Below, piece after piece: positions 57,016 through 63,222 of a stretch of 64,000 bases of DNA. The stretch is from a virus. Below the pieces are notes generated by a model. The model worked only from the letters and a program-made list of their open reading frames with translations, was not told the origin of the DNA and made no database searches. The DNA is taken from positions 62,001 to 126,000 of the IMG/VR virus record IMGVR_UViG_3300010400_000001, one strand, 5' to 3'. A program made the translations under genes and the position numbers. The stretch's first letter is position 1. Every line of letters starts with the position of its first letter.

Positions 57016-57317
57016 CGGGATTGCCGTTCGTCCATGAGCTTCAGCCAGTGGAGGGCCGCCTCGCCGGTCCTGTCCGGCATGTTCGGTGTGTCGTCGCAAA
57101 GCCAGCCCCGCAAGAGATTCAGCGTGTCCGAGAGCGAAACCGTCGCGCCGTAGCCGTCAGTGAAGCAGGGCCACTCGTGCGCTTCTGCCGGCATCCGCTC
57201 TAGCCAGTGCACGGCCGAGAAGGCCGTTTCGATCGGATACATCCTCTTACCGTGATTGGCCCACCCATCGAGAGATCCGATCGTTTCGGACAGGTCGTAC
57301 TCGCAGTCGTGGCTCAT
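57012..57317 (-). CDS. Unknown protein, 101 aa
   Basis: ATG 57317 gives a compact domain with Trp, Cys and His (HWLERMPAEAHEWPCF, LHWLKLMDERQSR). The chain mixes short helices and loops. No motif recognised. Confidence 0.55.
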   Translation of the reverse strand: MSHDCEYDLSETIGSLDGWANHGKRMYPIETAFSAVHWLERMPAEAHEWPCFTDGYGATVSLSDTLNLLRGWLCDDTPNMPDRTGEAALHWLKLMDERQSR

Positions 57318-57321
57318 GGTC

Positions 57322-57525
57322 TCACTCGTAGTAGTCGCCATCGTCGTAGCAGTCTGGGCACGGCCCGCTCTCGAATTGTTCGTAGTCGTGGAAGGGACAC
57401 AAGAAGAGAGGCCCAATGGGCTTTGGTGCCGGCTCCGCGCGCCTAATGGACTCGGTGCAGATGCCGTCCTTGAACTCCATGCGAACTTCGTAGAAGACGT
57501 GCGGTTCGAGGTTTTCGAGCTTCAT
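57322..57525 (-). CDS. Small zinc-like protein, 67 aa
   Basis: MKLENLEPHVFYEVRMEFKD, then Cys at CTESI, FLCPF and CPDC. Two CxxC-like pairs with one His suggest a zinc site. Overlaps the preceding stop at 57522-57525. Confidence 0.58.
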   Translation of the reverse strand: MKLENLEPHVFYEVRMEFKDGICTESIRRAEPAPKPIGPLFLCPFHDYEQFESGPCPDCYDDGDYYE

Positions 57526-57929
57526 TGCTCGCCTCCGTCCCACTTGTCTCCAATCATCTCAGCGCAAACGCGAAACACGTTCCGCATTGCTGCGTGGGAG
57601 GCCTCGAAGTCTTCCATGTCGTCGACATGGAACAAAAGCCTGTCCACGTCGTCTTCAGTCGGCGCGAACCACTGCGTGCAGCCGTCCCATTTGCGGAAGC
57701 CAGTGATGCGCGGTTCGCACTCGAGCGGATCGTAGCTCCGGTGCATGAGATCCCGCGAGTCGCCAGTGTCCTTTTTGACGAAGATATTGCGACCGTCGTC
57801 CTCGTAGGCCTGCACTTCCCACATGCGGAAGCTGACGCTGAGGCCGTTCTCGTGGAGCTCCCAATCCGCGAACCAGGTCGGGTGCTTCTTGCCGGGCGGA
57901 TCGACGCATTCGGGGCCGCGCCTGCTCAT
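57522..57929 (-). CDS. Unknown protein, 135 aa
   Basis: Mixed alpha/beta, with WFADWELHENGLSVSFRMWE and LLFHVDDMEDFEASHAAMRN. Several Cys, no clear cluster. The stop overlaps the next start. Unknown. Confidence 0.58.
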   Translation of the reverse strand: MSRRGPECVDPPGKKHPTWFADWELHENGLSVSFRMWEVQAYEDDGRNIFVKKDTGDSRDLMHRSYDPLECEPRITGFRKWDGCTQWFAPTEDDVDRLLFHVDDMEDFEASHAAMRNVFRVCAEMIGDKWDGGEQ

Positions 57930-58348
57930 GGGGAAGGAGTCTCCCTGTCTGTCATCTTAGGCGGCGCGCGAACGAACGTATGATCTTTCTTCGGCGGTCG
58001 GTCCCGGAACATCGCCTCCTTCGCGCGTTCGTATGTTGCGTCGTCCACCACCGGTCGGAGCGCTGCCAAAGCCTTCTCGAAGTCCGCTCGGCTGCTGTCG
58101 TGGTGGGCATCCAGGTGCTCGCCGCACACGGTGCAGTAAGGCGGCCCTGGGCACTCGGTCGGCGCCGCCGCTGGGCTGTACCGGCAGTGCATGCAGTGTT
58201 CGACCTTGGTGTCGAGGCCGACCCAGAAGTGCCCGTTCCGACGTTGCCTTGACTCGTCGGCTACGCCGCCGAAGATGTCTGTTACGTGGCCCATGGTTGC
58301 AGTCTCCTCCGCGCGCGGACGCGCGCCTGGTTCGTCGGGCTTGCTCAT
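57926..58348 (-). CDS. Zinc-ribbon-like protein, 140 aa
   Basis: Cys/His groups CMHC, ECPGPPYCTVCGEHLDAHHD are compatible with one zinc ribbon in the middle. Polar ends on both sides. ATG 58348 overlaps the previous stop. No function assigned. Confidence 0.58.
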   Translation of the reverse strand: MSKPDEPGARPRAEETATMGHVTDIFGGVADESRQRRNGHFWVGLDTKVEHCMHCRYSPAAAPTECPGPPYCTVCGEHLDAHHDSSRADFEKALAALRPVVDDATYERAKEAMFRDRPPKKDHTFVRAPPKMTDRETPSP

Positions 58349-58665
58349 AAAAGGCGCTCCTGCTTCCGAGTCCGGTTCTCGAGATCTGCGATCATCTCCC
58401 TCATGTATGCGCGCTCGTTTTCTCGGTGCTCGCACTCGCGAACGAGCGCCTCGCGGAACTCGGCGTCGGTGTACGTGCCGTCGATGCGGCGGAGAACCTT
58501 CCGGACCGCGCCGCTCGACACGGTTCCGAGAGCGACCTCGAAGATGTGCACGACGCGAAGCCGCTCGGCGGCAATGCCGGCAGGGCGCCCCAGAAAGTAT
58601 CCGAAGCCAATGAGGCACACGTTCTCTAGGAGAAAGAAGACTGCGAGTACGAAAAAATAGCTCAT
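58345..58665 (-). CDS. N-terminally anchored helical protein, 106 aa
   Basis: MSYFFVLAVFFLLENVCLIG forms a membrane segment. The rest is a long charged helix (REALVRECEHRENERAYM). Topology like a spanin inner part or a signal-anchor protein. No lipobox partner identified. Confidence 0.58.
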   Translation of the reverse strand: MSYFFVLAVFFLLENVCLIGFGYFLGRPAGIAAERLRVVHIFEVALGTVSSGAVRKVLRRIDGTYTDAEFREALVRECEHRENERAYMREMIADLENRTRKQERLL

Positions 58666-58904
58666 CTGCCCCGAGGCTCTCTTTTGGTCTTTGCCGAGCG
58701 CTCATGCCTGGCGAACTCTTGGACGTCAGTCCAGAAGCGTTTAGTCACCGCATCAGTGCATGAGCCGATGAGCCCTTGCACTTCATGTTCGAATGCCTCC
58801 GGATCCGTAAGGAGGATCGTCCGGAGTTCTTCGACGGTGATCCTTGCCGAGCGTCGTTCCGCCACGACGTCCGTAATTCTACCTGGTTCGAGCTCCTGGT
58901 CCAC
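58662..58904 (-). CDS. Unknown helical protein, 80 aa
   Basis: GTG 58904 with GGAGG about 11 bases upstream, just inside the end of the preceding gene. Helices (ITVEELRTILLTDPEAFEHE) and a basic end. One Cys. Unknown. Confidence 0.5.
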   Translation of the reverse strand: MDQELEPGRITDVVAERRSARITVEELRTILLTDPEAFEHEVQGLIGSCTDAVTKRFWTDVQEFARHERSAKTKREPRGR

Positions 58905-58912
58905 CCCGAGTA

Positions 58913-59221
58913 CTAGCCTCCGTATAGCTCCATTGCCGCCATGCGGAGCGCGCGTTGCCACGCGGACGGCGCGCACTTCCAGGGTAAGCCCTCGGGCGCG
59001 TAGCCCTCTCTCCAGAGAAAATCGTGGATACTGGCCGCGATGAACTCCGGATCTGGAAAGCGGGCCTCGAGCTTCGTTTCGAGCTTATCGATGTCGTTGT
59101 GGAGCCCCGCCGTGGTCTCCTCGGCCATCGCGAGCTCTCCTTCGAGGGCTTTGACGGCGGAGTCGATGTTGATCGTTTCCTCGAGCGCTTTCTGGAGGAG
59201 AGTTTTTAGGTCTTCAGTCAT
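58913..59221 (-). CDS. Coiled-coil protein, 102 aa
   Basis: MTEDLKTLLQKALEETINID starts a coiled coil that runs to about residue 55. The end has WREGYAPEGLPWKC and AWQRALRMAAMELY, a short folded helix pair. ATG 59221 overlaps the preceding stop. Confidence 0.58.
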   Translation of the reverse strand: MTEDLKTLLQKALEETINIDSAVKALEGELAMAEETTAGLHNDIDKLETKLEARFPDPEFIAASIHDFLWREGYAPEGLPWKCAPSAWQRALRMAAMELYGG

Positions 59222-59973
59222 GGCGTGCACAGGATGGTTTCGGCGTCTTCGATCTCTGCCGCCTGAGAGACTTCCATCGGCGGCCCGAGATGTCCCGAGT
59301 GCCGTACGTGCTGGAGACAGAACCCTCGGTCTTTCAACATGGCCAGGAGTTCGATGTTTTTCTCGGCACGGTGGTGCTCGAGAAAGATGGTCGGTTTCCG
59401 GTCGAGGAGCTTCGGCGCGCCTCCCAGCACTTCTGGCTCGAAGCCCTCGACGTCGATCTTCAGGATGATCGGCGCTGCCAGCGGGTCGTTCTCTATCTCG
59501 TCGTCGAGCCGCACGACGAGGACCGACTGACGCTGGAGCGCTGGATCGTCAGTATGACTGACAAGGCTCGCGCCGCCGAGCGCCTGAGGATCGACGACAA
59601 GCGTTCGCATGTCCCTTTCGGACCCGCACGCCGCCGGCAAGAGAGTGCAGCGCTTTCTGTACCCGTTGACGGTCAGGCTGCGAGCGAGAAGCTCGCAGAG
59701 GTGCACGTTCGGCTCGAAGGCGTACACGCGGGCGCTCGCGAAACGACAGGCGAGTAGCGTGTACCAGCCGAAGTTTGCGCCGACATCGATGACGGTGGCT
59801 CCCGGCGCTTCGGAGAGCTTTGCCAGGAAGGCTTTGGTGACCCACTCCTCCCACATGCCGTCGAGCATGAGGTGCGGGGCGAGGCTCGTGTCGCGTGTGT
59901 CGACGTAGATCTTGTCTCCCCAGTGCGTGACAGCGAGCACCGTGTGGTCTCCGAGGTAGATGGCGGGTCTCAT
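59218..59973 (-). CDS. FkbM-type SAM-dependent methyltransferase, 251 aa
   Basis: The Rossmann motif is VIDVGANFGWYTLLACRFAS, followed by YAFEPNVHLCELL and later LKIDVEGFEPEVLGGA. The strings 'VGANFGxYT', 'AFEPN' and 'KIDVEGFE' are the FkbM signature. FkbM enzymes methylate hydroxyl groups on sugars and small metabolites. In a phage it may modify host surface glycans to block other phages, or glycans on its own particle. ATG 59973 overlaps the preceding stop. Confidence 0.88.
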   Translation of the reverse strand: MRPAIYLGDHTVLAVTHWGDKIYVDTRDTSLAPHLMLDGMWEEWVTKAFLAKLSEAPGATVIDVGANFGWYTLLACRFASARVYAFEPNVHLCELLARSLTVNGYRKRCTLLPAACGSERDMRTLVVDPQALGGASLVSHTDDPALQRQSVLVVRLDDEIENDPLAAPIILKIDVEGFEPEVLGGAPKLLDRKPTIFLEHHRAEKNIELLAMLKDRGFCLQHVRHSGHLGPPMEVSQAAEIEDAETILCTP

Positions 59974-60302
59974 TTTGGGCGTCTCGCGCGACGATGGTTT
60001 CGCAGCGTGGTTTGCAATCCGGCGTTCTCCAGCGCGCGCGCATAGCCCTTGCCCAGCGTGGTGAGTCGATAGCCGAACCGATCGCGTGAGCTGTCCGTGC
60101 ATGCCGCGAGCCCGTGGGCTGCGAGAATTCTCAGGGTGGCGAGATTCTTGCGAGGAAAGTACCAGGTGCCGTCCTTGTTCCGATTCGGCTCGGCGAGCTC
60201 TAGGAGCATGCGGCACTGGGGTAGCGATAGCTTCACCCTGGTGGTCTGCACGAGTATTCCAGTAACCGGCTCGTCCGCTGTAGCGGATTGCGACCGCTTC
60301 AT
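59970..60302 (-). CDS. Winged-helix-like protein, 110 aa
   Basis: The middle reads SLPQCRMLLELAEPNRN, FPRKNLATLRILAAHGLA, RFGYRLTTLGKGYARALENA. This alternation resembles a winged helix ('L..L...g.v...... GyrlT..G...a...'). A DNA-binding regulator is plausible. No family name can be given. Confidence 0.5.
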   Translation of the reverse strand: MKRSQSATADEPVTGILVQTTRVKLSLPQCRMLLELAEPNRNKDGTWYFPRKNLATLRILAAHGLAACTDSSRDRFGYRLTTLGKGYARALENAGLQTTLRNHRRARRPK

Positions 60303-60586
60303 GGCTGCACCGGAGACCGTGCTGGTTCGCTCACCCATTGCGCATGTCTCGGCGACGCCGAGTTCGGCGTCCACTGCAGCGAGTCGGATCCATCAAACGC
60401 CGGCACCCGAAGTGCCCAGCAGTCACGGCACTTCTCGAGTACGGTGCCAACGTCCACGAACCCGGTGCGAGCATGCGAGCATCCTTGAAACCGGCGCGAC
60501 GCGGCAAGGTATTCGCGATCCCACTTCCAGAACAGGAACTGAGCGTGCGCCTGACTGAGTAGGCTCTGCAGCAGCGACTGCTTCAT
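60299..60586 (-). CDS. Unknown protein, 95 aa
   Basis: MKQSLLQSLLSQAHAQFLFW starts a short helical region with Trp. Cys pair KCRDCW later. No membrane segment. Coupled by ATGA to both neighbours. Confidence 0.55.
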   Translation of the reverse strand: MKQSLLQSLLSQAHAQFLFWKWDREYLAASRRFQGCSHARTGFVDVGTVLEKCRDCWALRVPAFDGSDSLQWTPNSASPRHAQWVSEPARSPVQP

Positions 60587-60843
60587 GAGTCGGGCCCCGC
60601 TAGCCGGTAGCCGGCGTCCGTCGCGTGCAGAATGGCCTCTTCGCGCGTGGCAAAAGCGCCCACGCTTCCTTCGTCGCGGTACTCGTCGTCCCAGTAGTAC
60701 CAGCCCGGCCCGTCATGCGCGTTGTCAGCGTCATTGAAGTACTGTAGCTCGGCGAGCGGCTGCTCTTCGAGCATGCCGGTGTGGCCACAGTTGGCGCAGC
60801 CCTTGCCGGCGCAGCACGTGGAGGGGGCATCCGATATCGTCAT
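60583..60843 (-). CDS. Small zinc-binding protein, 86 aa
   Basis: TCCAGKGCANCGHTGML holds a Cys cluster compatible with one zinc. An aromatic stretch (GWYYWDDEYRDEG) and a helix (EEAILHATDAGYRLA) follow. Unknown function. Confidence 0.58.
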   Translation of the reverse strand: MTISDAPSTCCAGKGCANCGHTGMLEEQPLAELQYFNDADNAHDGPGWYYWDDEYRDEGSVGAFATREEAILHATDAGYRLAGPDS

Positions 60844-61220
60844 GTCCCTGTCTGTCTCACGATGTTCCCGTCGTCGTCTCGCTTGTTGCCGAATGGATCG
60901 AAGCCCGTGCATGCCGCGCGAAGACCCCAGCCGACGCCCTTCATGCAGTAGCCGGGCTCGACGAGGCCGAGCTCGAGAGCGAGTGCGACGCCGGCGTCGG
61001 TCGGCTCGAAGAGCGCCACGTCGCCCTCGACTTCGCCGTCGATGTCGTAGCCCATGCACCGGAACTGAAGAAGCCCGCGCGCGACTAGCGAGTCGACGGT
61101 CCGGTGCTGCCCGGAGCCGCGCGGAAAGACGCACGGCGCGCCCCACGTGTCGGCGATGTGGCAGCAGCGAAAGCAGCCCGCGAGCATGCCTTTTTGTCGG
61201 TCAGAGAGAGAAAACTTCAT
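60840..61220 (-). CDS. Unknown phage protein, 126 aa
   Basis: FSLSDRQKGMLAGCFRCC, then QHRTVDSLVARGLLQF and FEPTDAGVALALELGL. The order 'S...q...L ... rTv.sLv.rGLl ... fepTdaG' is winged-helix-like, so this may be another small DNA-binding protein. Two Cys pairs may also bind metal. Confidence 0.52.
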   Translation of the reverse strand: MKFSLSDRQKGMLAGCFRCCHIADTWGAPCVFPRGSGQHRTVDSLVARGLLQFRCMGYDIDGEVEGDVALFEPTDAGVALALELGLVEPGYCMKGVGWGLRAACTGFDPFGNKRDDDGNIVRQTGT

Positions 61221-61399
61221 GACGGTAGACTGTTGAGCTCTTTGATCATCCATCCGTTGCGCCGCATTGCCTCGGCTGCTTTTGCCCAGACGGCGCCGAT
61301 TTGAAGCGGAGCACGCGAGGACATTGAAGCCACTCGTCCTTGGATGACAAGAACGAAGAAGGCGCCGCCGTCCGTGTGAAGTATCTGAAACCAGGTCAT
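61217..61399 (-). CDS. Small beta/alpha protein, 60 aa
   Basis: MTWFQILHTDGGAFFVLVIQ is a beta hairpin, followed by a helix (AVWAKAAEAMRRNGWMI). Soluble. Unknown. Coupled to both neighbours. Confidence 0.52.
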   Translation of the reverse strand: MTWFQILHTDGGAFFVLVIQGRVASMSSRAPLQIGAVWAKAAEAMRRNGWMIKELNSLPS

Positions 61400-61590
61400 C
61401 GGATTTTCGGCCTCCGTTCTTGCATCCGTGCACGGGCCAGGATGATCTCCTGCTCGGTGCGCTGCGTGATGGCCCCATGCCAGACGCCGAGCTTATTCGC
61501 CGCCTCGCGAAGCGAGCGCGAGCTGTCGAGTGCCCGAACGACCTCACGGGTGGTCACGATACGAGGGCGGCCGCGCGCGGGAGCGATCAA
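61396..61590 (-). CDS. Small helix-turn-helix DNA-binding protein, 64 aa
   Basis: A GRPR arm (residues 7-10, AT-hook-like) precedes VVRALDSSRSLREAANKLGV, a helix-turn-helix in the style of resolvase or Fis-type HTH ('vv.al....s..eAA..Lgv'), with WHGAITQRT as recognition end. It is a good candidate for control of the leftward operon or of the array. Confidence 0.65.
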   Translation of the reverse strand: MIAPARGRPRIVTTREVVRALDSSRSLREAANKLGVWHGAITQRTEQEIILARARMQERRPKIR

Positions 61591-62072
61591 GAGCGCTTCC
61601 CTCCTTCGCCGTCAGCGAAGTACCGCTCGGCGCCTCCGAGACCCGGGCCCTCGATGCGCTCGTCGGGAGCCTTGAGCCCGGGATGGCGAAGCGGATCGAT
61701 TGTTTCCCAGCGCCCATCCTCGGTCTCGTAGTCGAGAAAGAGAGTCCAGGAGCGATCGTAGCGTGCCGCCACGAACCGACAGCAGATCCCTAGGCTTCCG
61801 GCGAGCGCCGCAACGAAGATGCAGGCGTCATCGACATCCACGGTGTTTCCAGGCGTGCGCGGCATCGAGCCCAAAACCTCGGTGGGATCCGGAGCATATC
61901 GGAACCGACGGTGGAGTTCGTCCACGAGGAGTCGCATCGTGTCGCGACGATTCGAGCTCGAGGCCGTTACCTCGAGCGCCAGGACGTGAACGTCCGGACT
62001 GGCGCGTTCTCGCATGGCCACAGTGGCTAGCGCGGCGAGTTGTTCGTCGAGCGCTACGGGCCGCGTGCTCAC
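61587..62072 (-). CDS. Transglutaminase-like fold, catalytic residues missing, 161 aa
   Basis: The fold pattern RLLVDELHRRFRYAPDPTEV, VDVDDACIFVAALAGSLGIC, FVAARY, GRWETIDPLRHPG matches the transglutaminase-like family. The position of the nucleophile (normally GDCDD) reads VDVDD, so Cys is replaced by Val. The His strand reads SWTLFLDYE without His. Only the Asp of TIDPL remains. This is probably a pseudoenzyme with a binding role, in contrast to the intact member at 29818. The GTG start overlaps the preceding stop. Confidence 0.6.
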   Translation of the reverse strand: MSTRPVALDEQLAALATVAMRERASPDVHVLALEVTASSSNRRDTMRLLVDELHRRFRYAPDPTEVLGSMPRTPGNTVDVDDACIFVAALAGSLGICCRFVAARYDRSWTLFLDYETEDGRWETIDPLRHPGLKAPDERIEGPGLGGAERYFADGEGGKRS

Positions 62073-62383
62073 GATACGAACCCCATGAGCATCCCCATGA
62101 TGCTGTCGTCCGCGTCGTCCGCCCACGCGGGCATCACTTGACCCGGGCCTCCAGAGAGAACGATGCGGACCATGTCGGCGAGCTCTGTCAGAATCTCGAC
62201 ACGGTCAGGGGCTCCTCCCTCAAGAAGGTCCGGAAGTTTTACGAGCGCCGCTTCGACGAGCGTTCGGCGAAACATGAGCTGCATGGCAGGAATGCCGTTG
62301 AATTCGTAGCTCAGCGAAACGTAGGGCTCGTCGAGCCACACGCGTACGCAGGAATTCACCGGAGGTTTGTTGGATTCAGTCAT
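62069..62383 (-). CDS. First gene of the right-hand leftward operon, 104 aa
   Basis: ATG 62383. A beta-rich domain (VNSCVRVWLDEPYVSLSYEF) is followed by a helix and a Met/Gly-rich end (DDSIMGMLMGFVS). The start lies only 16 bases from the first repeat of the array, so the operon may be transcribed through or from the array. Confidence 0.58.
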   Translation of the reverse strand: MTESNKPPVNSCVRVWLDEPYVSLSYEFNGIPAMQLMFRRTLVEAALVKLPDLLEGGAPDRVEILTELADMVRIVLSGGPGQVMPAWADDADDSIMGMLMGFVS

Positions 62384-62398
62384 CGATCGACCGCGCCC

Positions 62399-63222
62399 CT
62401 GACAATGGACGCCTGTTACGAAGTCTATTCCGAAGTGTCATCCGATCAGCTCACGCCGCTGATAATCGCCGCCCATCACGAGGTGCTACTGGACCTGACA
62501 ATCGCTGCCCGTCACGAGAGGTACCGCGCCTGACAAGCGCCGCCCGTCACGAAGCGACTTTCGAGACCGCTGCGGTCGTCGACCGAACGACTTCGGGGTC
62601 GAGCGATTGACAAGCGTCGCCCGTCACGAAGGTGCTTTCTCCTCCGCAAAGCCGCGGAGGAAACAAATGGAGAATTGACATCTGACAAGCGCCGCCCGTC
62701 ACGAGGTGACTCGCGAGTGACGGAGCGTTCTCTGCTCGCAGCGTCAGAGCAACGACTGACAACTCGGCGTCCGTCACGAGGTGCCTCCCAAGAGCTCGGT
62801 GCGCGCGTTGCTTCCGTGGTCGCACCAGTCTGACAAGCGCCGCCCGTCACGAGGTGCCCCCTCGCCCGTTGAACGGGAAGCGTCGTACGATGACGCCCGG
62901 GTACTGATAAGCGGCGCCCGTCACGAGATTCCCCTCGAGCGGGTCGTGCTCGTACAAGTCACCTTCTGACAAGCGTCGCCCGTCACGAGGTGCCCCTCGC
63001 TCCGGCGAGCGACATGCGACTGCACCCAGGGGCGAACCTCTGACAAGCGCCGCCCGTCACGAGGTGCCCCCCGCTTTCGCCAGCGCGAACACACCGGTGG
63101 CGACGAGAGTCGTCTGACAAGCGCCGCCCGTCACGAGGTGCCCCCCGCTGCGCGATCAGCGCAGATCCCAGGAGACTGACTATGGCCTGACAAGCGCCGC
63201 CCGTCACGAGGTGCCCCCCGCT
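62399..63222 (-). CRISPR. CRISPR-like array of 13 repeats next to a TnpB/Cas12-like gene
   Basis: This gene-free stretch is filled by repeats starting at 62399, 62459, 62495, 62530, 62607, 62682, 62756, 62830, 62904, 62966, 63040, 63114 and 63187. On the plus strand each begins CTGACAAGCGCC and continues with CCCGTCACGAGGTGCC; the full length is 36 bases in the three copies nearest the effector. Regular units are 73-77 bases, so spacers are 37-41 bases, except a 62-base unit at 62904. The three units at 62459-62565 abut without spacers and are degenerate, as is 62399. Decay away from the effector suggests the leader is on the effector side and transcription is leftward. No cas1 or cas2 is visible. 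Each repeat is followed by a unit-specific hairpin, which is not normal for CRISPR spacers. Confidence 0.65.

Noticed and set aside
62640-62661. Intrinsic terminator for the array or the operon
   Set aside because: The eight-base stem has no T-tract on either side and fits the series of hairpins beside the repeats.
62512-63207. Short ORFs translating the array (MTGGACQ-type peptides)
   Set aside because: They come from reading the repeats on the minus strand. They stop in most spacers and differ from unit to unit.
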